A stretch of DNA of 7,208 nt from Acidimicrobiaceae bacterium (GTDB lineage Bacteria; Actinomycetota; Acidimicrobiia; Acidimicrobiales; Palsa-688): NCBI GenBank assembly GCA_027334785.1, contig DAHWQF010000163.1:1-7208 (forward strand). The letters run 5' to 3'. Every line of letters starts with the position of its first letter. Positions within the stretch are counted from its first letter, which is position 1. A program made the position numbers and the translations under genes. Positions 1 through 7,123 of this stretch are shown here, piece after piece. The notes beneath the pieces are model-generated. The model was not told where the DNA came from and ran no database searches. It saw only the letters and a list, made by a program, of their open reading frames with translations.

Positions 1-1882
1 CCCTGGCCTTCCGGCAGAGGGCGGTATCGGGACGCCACACGCAGGTCATCCCGTCTCCGTGGTAGATCGCGGGGTCGGTGCTGGCGAGGAGCCGTTCGAC
101 GTTGCGTGCCTGGGTGACGCTGCGGCCGGCGAAGCGAACCGCTCGGCGGACGCGGTCCTTGTAAGCGATGGCCGAGGGGCCGCTCACATGCTCGCCCTCG
201 TCGAGCAGGCGGGCGTCTGTGCCGGCTTGTTCGAGCACCATCTCCAGGCGTTCGACGACAAGGTCGTCCTGCCAGGTCGTGTCCGCCCTCCCCGAGTAGC
301 CGAGGGTCACCTTGGTGCTCACATGGCCGTACTGGAGGGCGGCTGCGATCAGGCCGCGGGGGCGACGGACCACGAAGTAGGCCAGGGTGCGGCGGAAGCG
401 CGAGGCGTGGATGTGCCCGGCTGGGTCGGGCGGGATGGCGGGGGTGCCGTCGGACCTGGGGAAGTTGCTGTTCACCCAGGCGACGAAGTCTTCGATGTCG
501 ACGGCGAGCTGGTGGGGGCTCCGGGCCTGCCCACAGGCGCTGCGACGGCTCCCGTGGCGGGCCAGGCTGGCTGGGAACAGCAGTTCCCCGTCCGCCAGCT
601 GTTCCAAAACGGTGATGGCGTGATGGACGGGGGTGACCACCACCCAGGGACGCTGCGGGCATGGCTCCTCATCGGTGGTGGGGAGCCGGTCGTAGCCCTT
701 GCCCGGCTGTCCGTAGACCAGTAGCTCACCGCTGTCCTCGTCCCGGCTGGCACAACCGCGGCGCAGGTTGAGCACCTCACCTGGGCGCATCCCCGAGAGG
801 TAGGCGACGACCACGAACGCGGCTGCCGAGCAGAGGCGCAGCATCGTCGGAAGTTCGCCCACGGTGACGGGTCGCTCCCGCCAAGGGCTGCCGCTGACGA
901 GCACGTTGACCGGCCCGAGATAACTGTCATCGGCGACCCCCAACCCGGCGTCGGTGATGATGCGCCTGAGGTCGGGCCGCTGGAAGGCGCTCGGGTAAAG
1001 GCCCATCACCCGGGCCAGGTGGGACCAGTTGACAGCGGGCTCACCCTGACCGGGGTGCCCCGGGAGCGCCGTGCCGTCGCGCCGTGCCCTGTCGACGAAG
1101 GCCCGGGCCCGGACCGTCGGGCCCAGTCCGGCCAAGGCGGCCTGCGAGGGGTGCGTCCCCGCAGCCAGTCGGCAGAAGTCACGGTTGGCTGCCACTATGT
1201 CAGCCGCGACTTGTTCGACCATGGTGAGCGACCAAGCCAGCAGCGCCTCCATGGTCGCCGGCGCGATGCGCGGGGTCTTGTTGTCCTCGCTCCAGGGGCG
1301 GCCACCCAGTCCGGCGTCCCTGGCGTCCCCGGGGTCGGGCGCCAGCCGGGCGGCTGGCGGCAAGTGGGCCCGGTAGGCCCACAGGGGCCGCAGCGACGCC
1401 AGCAGCCGGCCCCGCCGGTCGGCCGAGCAGGCCAAGGCCACGACGTGGCGGCGGTAGGCGTCCAGGTCGTCGGCGGTCATGTCGCACAGCTGGGTGACGC
1501 CGCGCTCGTGCAGCCACCAGGCGAGCACCCGCAGGTCACGTACCCACAGGGCGATGGTCGTCACCGCAGGGCGCTCACCGCCGGGCCAAGAACCATTGGG
1601 GTCGTCTGGGTAGGGGTGGTCCAAGGCGGCCAGCGCGAACGCCTTGAACGCTTCGACGAGCGGGGGAGGGAACCGGTCCCAGCAGACCGTGGCGGCCACC
1701 GCGTGCAGGTCGGGGTGTGCAGCTTGGAGGCGCCAGATGTCATCGGAGAACCGGGGCAGGCTGTCGGGGCCCGTCCCCGCCCGCAGTGGGCGGGACCGTA
1801 GCACCATCGTGCCTGTCGCCGGCCACGCCGGCGACGTGGCTTCGGCGGCCCATGTGGCAGCGGTCGAGATGTTGGGCGTCAT
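1..1882 (-). CDS. Tyrosine recombinase, third gene of the trio (C-terminus beyond the window)
   Basis: The frame is open without a stop from an ATG at 1882 to the left window edge, giving at least 627 residues. An N-terminal core-binding (SAM-like) region covers roughly residues 75-190. The catalytic domain follows: Arg366 in SGMRPGEVLNL, a likely hairpin Lys395 (QPGKGYD), His492 and Arg495 in HIHASRFRR, and His520 and the nucleophile Tyr529 in YGHVSTKVTLGYSG. All expected tyrosine-recombinase residues are therefore present. A C-terminal extension contains a Cys614/Cys623 pair (CVWRPDTALC), which recalls the long C-terminal tails of Tn554 TnpB-like recombinases. Its ATG overlaps the TGA of the second gene (ATGA), so translation is probably coupled. 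By family it should cleave and rejoin DNA through a 3'-phosphotyrosyl link. Its role as an element transposase is inferred from context. The large size fits a transposase-type integrase better than a XerC/D-type enzyme. The stop lies outside the window. Confidence 0.9.
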   Translation of the reverse strand, partial: MTPNISTAATWAAEATSPAWPATGTMVLRSRPLRAGTGPDSLPRFSDDIWRLQAAHPDLHAVAATVCWDRFPPPLVEAFKAFALAALDHPYPDDPNGSWPGGERPAVTTIALWVRDLRVLAWWLHERGVTQLCDMTADDLDAYRRHVVALACSADRRGRLLASLRPLWAYRAHLPPAARLAPDPGDARDAGLGGRPWSEDNKTPRIAPATMEALLAWSLTMVEQVAADIVAANRDFCRLAAGTHPSQAALAGLGPTVRARAFVDRARRDGTALPGHPGQGEPAVNWSHLARVMGLYPSAFQRPDLRRIITDAGLGVADDSYLGPVNVLVSGSPWRERPVTVGELPTMLRLCSAAAFVVVAYLSGMRPGEVLNLRRGCASRDEDSGELLVYGQPGKGYDRLPTTDEEPCPQRPWVVVTPVHHAITVLEQLADGELLFPASLARHGSRRSACGQARSPHQLAVDIEDFVAWVNSNFPRSDGTPAIPPDPAGHIHASRFRRTLAYFVVRRPRGLIAAALQYGHVSTKVTLGYSGRADTTWQDDLVVERLEMVLEQAGTDARLLDEGEHVSGPSAIAYKDRVRRAVRFAGRSVTQARNVERLLASTDPAIYHGDGMTCVWRPDTALCRKAR

Positions 1883-3738
1883 CGCAGGTCCCACCGCCCG
1901 GCGAGCACGTCGTCGACCAGGGCGACCTGTTCGGGGGTGGTCGCCTCACGCGCCTTGGCCCGCTCGGCGGCGGTGTGCTGGCCCAGGATCTCCTGCAGCT
2001 GGCCGAGCCGAGGTCCGTAGCGGGCACGCCACACGGCCGGGTCGAGGTGGGCGCCGAGCTCGGTGAGCCGGTCGGCCATGAGGAGCTGGACGGGCAGGTG
2101 GCGGGGCAGGGCACGGGCGTTCGGGCAGTCCGAACAGCCCAGGAACGACGCCGTGCACAGCTGGCCGGCTTGGCCACCAGGCGGGGCCCGGTGCCCCGTG
2201 CAAGCGGCCAGGACCGTGTCGTGGTCCCCGTCCACGAGCCCGGCCAGGAGTGCCGGGGCCAGGCCTGCGCGCTCGGCAGCCCCGTCGAGGTCACGGTCGG
2301 CTTCGGCGACGAAGGCCGAGGTGAGCACCTGGGCTGCCTGCTGGGCACGGGCCTTGCCCAGTTCGTCGCGCAGGGCGTCGCCCACGACGACCCGGCTCTC
2401 GGCCTGCACGTTGGGACTGGTCGCCAAGTAGCGGTCGTTCATGGTGGTCGGGGTATGCGAGACCGGCCGGCGGTCGCGCTCGATCACGGTCTGGCGGAGC
2501 CGGCGGACTTCGACTGAGGGCCGTGGCGGCTCTTGGCCGTCGCCGCTCGAGGGGAAGCCGTGGCTGTGTGCCCAGGACCACACATGTCCCGGTGCCACCC
2601 CTTCTACCCAGTGGTGGCTGCTGGTGCTGCGCTTGGGGGTGTAGGCACTGTGGGCCAAGCGGTGGCCGCCGAGGCGGCGAGAGGTCCCGGTCAGCTCGAT
2701 GAGCAGCCGGTAGACGGCCAAGGGGGAGCGCAATTGGCCACCTTCGTCGCCCCCGTCCAGCAGGTCGCCGAGCGACGGAGGCACGTCTTCGAGCGCGACG
2801 ACCATGTGCTCGCGCTCGGGCCCACGGCGCGCCTTGGCCTGCTCGACCAGCACGACCGGCGGCGGAGCGTCGCCAGTACGGCCCGCAGGCTGGTAGTGCA
2901 CGGCCGGCCATGCCGCCACCGTCGAGAAGTTCTCCCCCGTGAGCGCGCACAACAGGAGGCAGAACGCCGCCATCTCCTGGAGGGTCAAGCACAGCATGCT
3001 GGTGACGGCCGCCACGCCGCCGGCGCGGCTGACCCGCACGGTCATGGGCCCGTTGGCGTAGCGGGGAATATCGCCGGTGCTGTCGAAGACCTCCAGCAGC
3101 GAGCCGAGCCGAGCTTCGGCGCTCCCGGCGGGCAACCGCTCGGCCCGGTAGTCGGCCAGCAGCCGGCGCCCGGCCCGGATGCGGTCCCGTGCCCGGCGGA
3201 CATCGGCATGTAACGCCGTCGTGATGAGCGGCCATTCGCACTCGTCGTAGGCAGCGGGCCTCACCGCCCGGGCCCTGCGGGGCGGGCGGGCCAAGAGGGC
3301 CTTGCGCGCCGGCTCGGGGAGCTCGGGGTCAGCGCGCAGCACCGACCGCAGCTGGACAACCAACTCGGCCCCTGCCGGTGTAGCACCGTGACGGAGGCGG
3401 AAAGCCGTCATGTGAGCGGCTGTCAGCTCCTGCGGGCCGCTGGGCGGCCTGTCGGCACCCGCGAGCCACCGTGCGAAGGCCCGCAGCGTCGCAAAATAGT
3501 TGTCGGCGCAGCCGGTCGCCTTTACGCCCGAACGGGGCCCCGTGCGACGAGCGAACGCTCGGGCGAACCAGCGCTGGAGACCCGCAGGCACCGGGAAGGA
3601 GGAAAAGTCGAACAGCTTCTGGCTGCCGGTGCGTTCTGCGACGAAGCGCACGAGCGTCGGTTGAGACGCCTCTATGCGCTCGACGGGCTGCCAACCGCCG
3701 CCAGGAACGCTCGCAACATGGCCACCCCGGCCGCTCAC
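1879..3738 (-). CDS. Tyrosine recombinase-family protein, second gene of the trio, divergent active site
   Basis: A complete 619-residue frame starts at a GTG that overlaps the TGA of the first gene (GTGA). GGAGG stands 7 bases upstream, which decides this start. Residues about 25-115 look like an N-terminal core-binding region. The catalytic-domain fold is suggested by CALTGENFSTV (264-274), where integrases normally have TGxR. It is also suggested by RRLRQT (412-417) at the HxxR place, and by SHTPTTMNDRYL (427-438), which keeps His428 and Tyr437 with the usual spacing of nine. The first catalytic Arg therefore appears to be Asn270, and the box-II His appears to be Arg412. A cysteine cluster near the C-terminus (Cys513, Cys528, Cys535, Cys538, in the order C-x14-C-x6-C-x2-C) could bind zinc. 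From family context this is a partner in the recombinase complex, perhaps with structural rather than full catalytic function; that is inference. It ends inside the ATG of the third gene. Confidence 0.85.
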   Translation of the reverse strand: MSGRGGHVASVPGGGWQPVERIEASQPTLVRFVAERTGSQKLFDFSSFPVPAGLQRWFARAFARRTGPRSGVKATGCADNYFATLRAFARWLAGADRPPSGPQELTAAHMTAFRLRHGATPAGAELVVQLRSVLRADPELPEPARKALLARPPRRARAVRPAAYDECEWPLITTALHADVRRARDRIRAGRRLLADYRAERLPAGSAEARLGSLLEVFDSTGDIPRYANGPMTVRVSRAGGVAAVTSMLCLTLQEMAAFCLLLCALTGENFSTVAAWPAVHYQPAGRTGDAPPPVVLVEQAKARRGPEREHMVVALEDVPPSLGDLLDGGDEGGQLRSPLAVYRLLIELTGTSRRLGGHRLAHSAYTPKRSTSSHHWVEGVAPGHVWSWAHSHGFPSSGDGQEPPRPSVEVRRLRQTVIERDRRPVSHTPTTMNDRYLATSPNVQAESRVVVGDALRDELGKARAQQAAQVLTSAFVAEADRDLDGAAERAGLAPALLAGLVDGDHDTVLAACTGHRAPPGGQAGQLCTASFLGCSDCPNARALPRHLPVQLLMADRLTELGAHLDPAVWRARYGPRLGQLQEILGQHTAAERAKAREATTPEQVALVDDVLAGRWDLR

Positions 3739-3740
3739 CG

Positions 3741-3750
3741 GCTCCCCTCC
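3741..3750 (-). promoter_or_regulatory. Ribosome binding site for the second trio gene
   Basis: On the minus strand GGAGGGGAGC stands directly before the GTG at 3738, with 7 bases between GGAGG and the start. It lies inside the last codons of the first gene. This supports the GTG start and coupling of the two genes. Confidence 0.6.
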
Positions 3751-4773
3751 GACCCCTCCGCGAGACCTTGGGCTGGGTCGGCGGCACTTAGGACGCGGCC
3801 AGCGCCGTCCGCGGCCACAGCTCGCACCAGCACGTCCAGGCCAGCTTGTTCGTCCTCGTCCAAGAGGGACATCAAATAGTCGACCCGCAAGCTGGTGAAC
3901 GGCTCCAAGTAGATGTCGCGGGTGACCGCAGGGTCGGCATGGCCCATCAAGGTGGCCAGCTGGAACCAGATATCGCCGAACTGGTAGCGCAGGTCCTTGA
4001 CTTCCTGTTCAGTGAAGCCGTCGATGCGGTTCTCCCATACGACCGAGAGGACCGAGAACCACTTCAGGCAAAAGCTGTGCCGGAGCATGTGAGGGCGGGC
4101 AAACAGCGGGCACTCGGCGTCATTCCCGCAGGCAGCCTCCCACGCGGCCGCGACCCGGGCATTGGCAGCAGCGAAGGTGTCCTGCCAGCCGTGCGGCCGC
4201 TCGGGGAGGCCGTCAGCGCCGACCCAGAGCCACAGCGGCTCGAGCTCCGCCTCCGTCCGGCGGAACCAGCCGGCTCCGTTCGTCGGGGCCGAGCACGTCG
4301 GCCGACACCCGTCCCGCCCCGTCGGGCCCAGTCACCGTGAAGGCCCGGGAGCGTGGGCTGTAGCCGGTGACGACCCGCACGCCGTGCAACGCCTCGTAAC
4401 GTCCTGCCGCCTGCGCCCGCCTGACCGCAGCAGGCCGCGACCCCTCGACCGGGTCCAGGTAGCCGGCCAGGGAGGCCAGGACGCTCCGAGGGACCCGGTA
4501 GAGGCGGCCTCCCCTGCCGCCCTTGGCACAGGCCGCCGCCAGCCAGGCCCGGCCGAAGCTGTGGCCATCGGCTCCCGGCAGTTCGACGTCCAGGACGCTC
4601 GCCCACTCGGTGAGCCGGAGCCCCGTGCCGTAGAGGCCGTCGACGAAGGCGGCGTCCCGGTCCTCGCAGCCCCCGCCCCGCCAGCCCGCCCGACGAAGAC
4701 CGTCGAAGCCATAACCACGAAGGCCGATGTCGCGCCACTGCTCGAAGGCCGGTCGCAGCATCCACTTCACCTG

Positions 4774-4795
4774 CCTGCGCCGGGCCTGCGCCGGG
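4774..4795. repeat. Perfect 11-base tandem duplication inside the first trio gene
   Basis: CCTGCGCCGGG occurs twice in immediate succession (4774-4784 and 4785-4795). It falls in an Arg/Gly-rich linker of the first recombinase, upstream of Arg251. Eleven is not a multiple of three, so a recent duplication would have shifted the frame. The flanking coding regions nevertheless share one frame. Confidence 0.7.
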
Positions 4796-5367
4796 CGCAA
4801 CCCGTCCCTCCCCCTCACCCAGCCCTCCGTCGCTGTCCCCCAGCGCCGGTCGCCCCTTGCCCAGCGGCCCCGCCCCCTCGTCCCCGACGGCACCGGGTTG
4901 GGGACCCCGTAGCGCAGTTCCGCCCAGGAGTAGAAGCTGTTCAGCGCGGCACGGTCGGTGTCGAAACTGGTCGGTGCTACCCGCGCCCCGTTCCTGCCAT
5001 CGGTGAGGCGCCACTCCTTGAACACCTCGACATCGGCTGGGCTCGCCTCGTCCCAGGGCCGGCCCATCACCTCCAAGAAGTTGAGCCATACCACCAGCGC
5101 GAACGCGTAACGACGCCAGGTGGTAGGCCTCGCCCCGACCATCGGCAGAGACCGGAAGAACGCATTGACCCTGGCGTCGGGCCGCCCGGCCGTGTGCACC
5201 ACCACCGGCGTCCCCTGTCGTGCACCGTTGCGCCTCGCCCGTCCCATCACGTCCCCCAACCCCGCGAGCTCGCCCTCGAGCCGGGCCGCCCCCACGGTGA
5301 AGTCGTAGAAGTCCACCGTCCAGCAACCCGCACCACTGCCTGGAGCCTCTGCCGTCGTGCCGGCCAT

Positions 5368-5433
5368 CACCCGTAAGTCTTGCAACTTCCGGTAACGCGG
5401 TGGTGGATGCCCGGCACGAGGTAGGCCGGTCGG
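5368..5433. promoter_or_regulatory. Divergent intergenic region between the recombinase trio and the DUF6788-like gene
   Basis: These 66 bases separate two divergently read genes and must hold, or lie close to, the start signals of both. A TTGCAA palindrome is at 5380-5385. GAGGTAGG around 5418-5425 may serve as a loosely spaced ribosome-binding site for the plus-strand gene at 5434. No confident -35/-10 pair could be assigned on either strand, so the promoter role is inferred from layout only. Confidence 0.4.
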
Positions 5434-5841
5434 ATGCGAGACAACCCCAACGCACGCCGACGCCAGGTCACGACCGAGATGTCCAAGCTCGGCTTCTGCC
5501 TGCCGGGCAGCCTGGTCCAGCGCACCAGCCGCTGCGGCACCCCCAACTGCGCCTGCCACAGCGACCCCACTCGCCTACACGGCCCCTACTGGTCCTGGAC
5601 CCGCAAGGTGAACGGCAAGACCGTCACCCGCAACCTCGACGCTGGCCAACTGGAGCGCTACCGGCCCTGGTTCGATAACGCCAGCCGTCTACGCGCCCTC
5701 GTCGCAGAGCTCGAAGCCCTGTCGGCCGAGGTCGCAGAGCAGGCCGAAGGTTGGGGCCCCCAAGTAGGCCGACGGCAACGTGTGTGTGCGACAAAAACCG
5801 ACGGCGGCGCGCGTGGTCGAACACGTGTTTCTACAGCCTAG
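5434..5841 (+). CDS. DUF6788-like small protein with a cysteine knuckle
   Basis: A 135-residue frame begins at ATG 5434; an alternative ATG at 5479 (Met16) would remove a short basic leader. Residues 19-100 match what I recall of the DUF6788 family: LPGSLVQR, then CGTPNCAC (Cys34, Cys39, Cys41), then LHGPYWSWTRKVNGKTVTR, then an aromatic/basic RYRPWFDN segment and a short coiled coil (LRALVAELEALSAEVAEQ). The Cys group plus a nearby His (CHS, LHG) suggests metal or nucleic-acid binding. No biochemical function is known to me for the family; I recall such genes beside tyrosine recombinases and transposases, and the divergent position here agrees. Residues 111-135 are Arg-rich and unlike the body. 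They may be an added tail, because a TAG follows at 5765-5767 in the frame reached by one base fewer in the C5 run at 5757-5761. The family call is from memory of sequence patterns. Confidence 0.75.
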   Translation: MRDNPNARRRQVTTEMSKLGFCLPGSLVQRTSRCGTPNCACHSDPTRLHGPYWSWTRKVNGKTVTRNLDAGQLERYRPWFDNASRLRALVAELEALSAEVAEQAEGWGPQVGRRQRVCATKTDGGARGRTRVSTA

Positions 5842-5962
5842 GCAAGGCGTCAGAGGTGTCTTGGGAAGGATCGCTCCTCAGCTAGAGAGCTTAACGCCTT
5901 CTTTCTCGATGAAGTACCAACTCACCCGATCCCGGTCAATCCGACAGAAATGAAGCGCCTAG
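5842..5962. other. Short spacer without a recognisable gene
   Basis: About 120 bases lie between the DUF6788-like gene and the serine recombinase remnant. The frame used by the remnant is closed here by TGA (5951-5953) and TAG (5960-5962). I see no RNA gene, clear terminator or convincing terminal repeat. It may contain the boundary of the trio element and decayed sequence from the 5' part of the serine recombinase. Confidence 0.5.
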
Positions 5963-7123
5963 AGAAACCCCGGCTACATCAAGTGGGAAACTTACCTCTC
6001 CCATCAGCGCCAGTTGGCTTCCAACCGGTCCCAAGCTGGCGCCCGGCCTCCTCGCGAGGGCTCCGCCCTGTTGCAAGGAGTCGCACTTTGCGGTGGTTGC
6101 GGAGGAGGGATGACCGTCGTCTACTCGAGCTCGGGTGCCTCTCATTACCGGTGTCACTCCCACCTCGACCAGACCAACACGCCGGGGTGCCGCTCGGTCA
6201 GCGCCGCACTGGTGGACCCAGTGGTCGAACGCCGTGTGCTGGAGGTAGTGACACCCGAACAGATCGACCTCGCACTGGCCGCGGCCGACGAGCTGGCCCA
6301 GCGCGACGCTCGGGTGCTGCGGGCGTTCGAGCTGCGGGTCGAACGGGCCCAATACGAAGCTTCACGTGCCGAGCGCGCCTATAACCTCTGCGAGCCGGAA
6401 AACCGCCTCGTAGCTCGCAGTCTCGAACAACGCTGGGAAACAAAACTTTCCGCTGTCGCCGAAGCCGAAACTGCCCTGGCGGAACAGAAAGCCAGCCAAA
6501 AGCCGCTACCGACCAAGGCCGAGCTGGCGAACCTGGCCGCGGACATCCGAAGGTTATGGAGCGAACCGACTACCTCACCAAGGGACCGCAAACGCGTGCT
6601 CCGGACCCTAATCCGCGACGTGACGCTCACATCCGACCCATTTGGCAACGAGGTTCGCGTGGGCATCCGGTGGCGTTCCGGTGCCAACGAGGAGCACACG
6701 GCCACCCGCACACGCATGCTCACCCACTCAGATGCAGTCGAGCTCATTCGACGCCGGAAGCTTGAAGGGATGCGAGACAGCGACATCGCCGCGGAGCTGA
6801 GCGCTCTTGGGTTGCGCACGGCGCGCGGCCATGAGTTCGGAAGACTGGACGTCCGCAATGTCCGCGCCTCCATCGGCCTGGCGCGTCCATCACCGCTCGA
6901 GCCCGGCGAGCTCACGGTCAAGCAAGTCGCCGAGCAACTCGGGGTCAAGCCGGGCACCGTCTATTACTGGTTGCGGATTGGCATACTGGCCTACCGCCAG
7001 CCGGCAACAGGCGCGGTCTGCATCCCCTTTTCCCCCGAGGTTGAGGCCGAACTTCGTGCCAGGCCGGCCGTCTCTCGTCAAGTAAACAGCAACTATAAGA
7101 AGTCACATGGAGGTGTAGTTTGA
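5963..7123 (+). pseudogene. Large serine recombinase, C-terminal part only
   Basis: An open frame of 386 codons begins just after a TAG at 5960 and opens with NPGYIKWETYLSHQRQLASN, an internal segment of large serine recombinases. No ATG or GTG start with a ribosome site is evident; the first possible start is an internal TTG at 6014. Counting from that TTG, a recombinase zinc ribbon follows (Cys26, Cys29, Cys47, Cys59, beginning ALLQGVALCGGCGG). Next come a long Glu/Ala/Arg-rich coiled coil (about 95-185), a helix-turn-helix-like stretch (about 240-290) and a second MerR/excisionase-like one (299-345, LTVKQVAEQLGVKPGTVYYW). The N-terminal resolvase domain with the catalytic serine, expected just upstream, is absent. 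The protein could not cut DNA, though a shortened DNA-binding product cannot be excluded. Its codon use is less GC-extreme than the trio's, suggesting a different origin. Confidence 0.85.

Larger units (their letters stand above)
3735..5367 (-). pseudogene. Tyrosine recombinase, first gene of the trio, interrupted by a +1 frameshift
   Basis: From ATG 5367 to TGA 3735 is 1633 bases, one more than a whole number of codons. The upstream frame carries an N-terminal core-binding region (about residues 60-160), the first catalytic Arg251 in YGTGLRLTEW and a likely Lys282 (AKGGRGG). It breaks near Leu367 in GPDERSRL and, if followed, runs to a stop at 4213. Dropping one G at 4266-4267 restores RLFRRTEAELEPLWLW and leads to His426/Arg429 in RPHMLRHSF, and to His476 and the nucleophile Tyr486 in MGHADPAVTRDIYLEPF. 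The repaired protein would be about 543 residues with a complete catalytic set. The downstream frame alone is blocked by a stop at 4332, so neither half is whole. ATG 5367 (with a GTG just before it) was chosen because longer versions would overlap the divergent gene at 5434; no strong ribosome-binding site is visible. Either the gene is inactivated or there is a one-base sequence error. Confidence 0.85.

Noticed and set aside
59..724. Long plus-strand frame of 221 codons opposite the third recombinase
   Set aside because: It lies antisense to an uninterrupted minus-strand frame with all tyrosine-recombinase motifs, and its product has no recognisable motif. Such shadows are expected in GC-rich coding DNA.
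1717..2517. Plus-strand frame of 266 codons, and a similar one at 4162-5376 (404 codons)
   Set aside because: Both run opposite convincing recombinase coding sequence, have compositionally biased Pro/Arg/Gly/Ala products, and contain no domain signature.
4064..5455. Alternative 463-codon minus-strand frame across the first recombinase
   Set aside because: It is longer than the true upstream half but encodes none of the integrase motifs. The catalytic residues are in the two other frames.
5370..5559. Possible N-terminal extension of the first recombinase to 5559
   Set aside because: It would lie antisense to the conserved core of the DUF6788-like gene, and the extra residues look like reverse-strand shadow.
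5888..5899. Short imperfect inverted repeat AGCT-AGAG-AGCT-like in the spacer, considered as an element terminus
   Set aside because: The 4-base arms are too short to distinguish from chance, and no partner at the other end of the element is inside the window.
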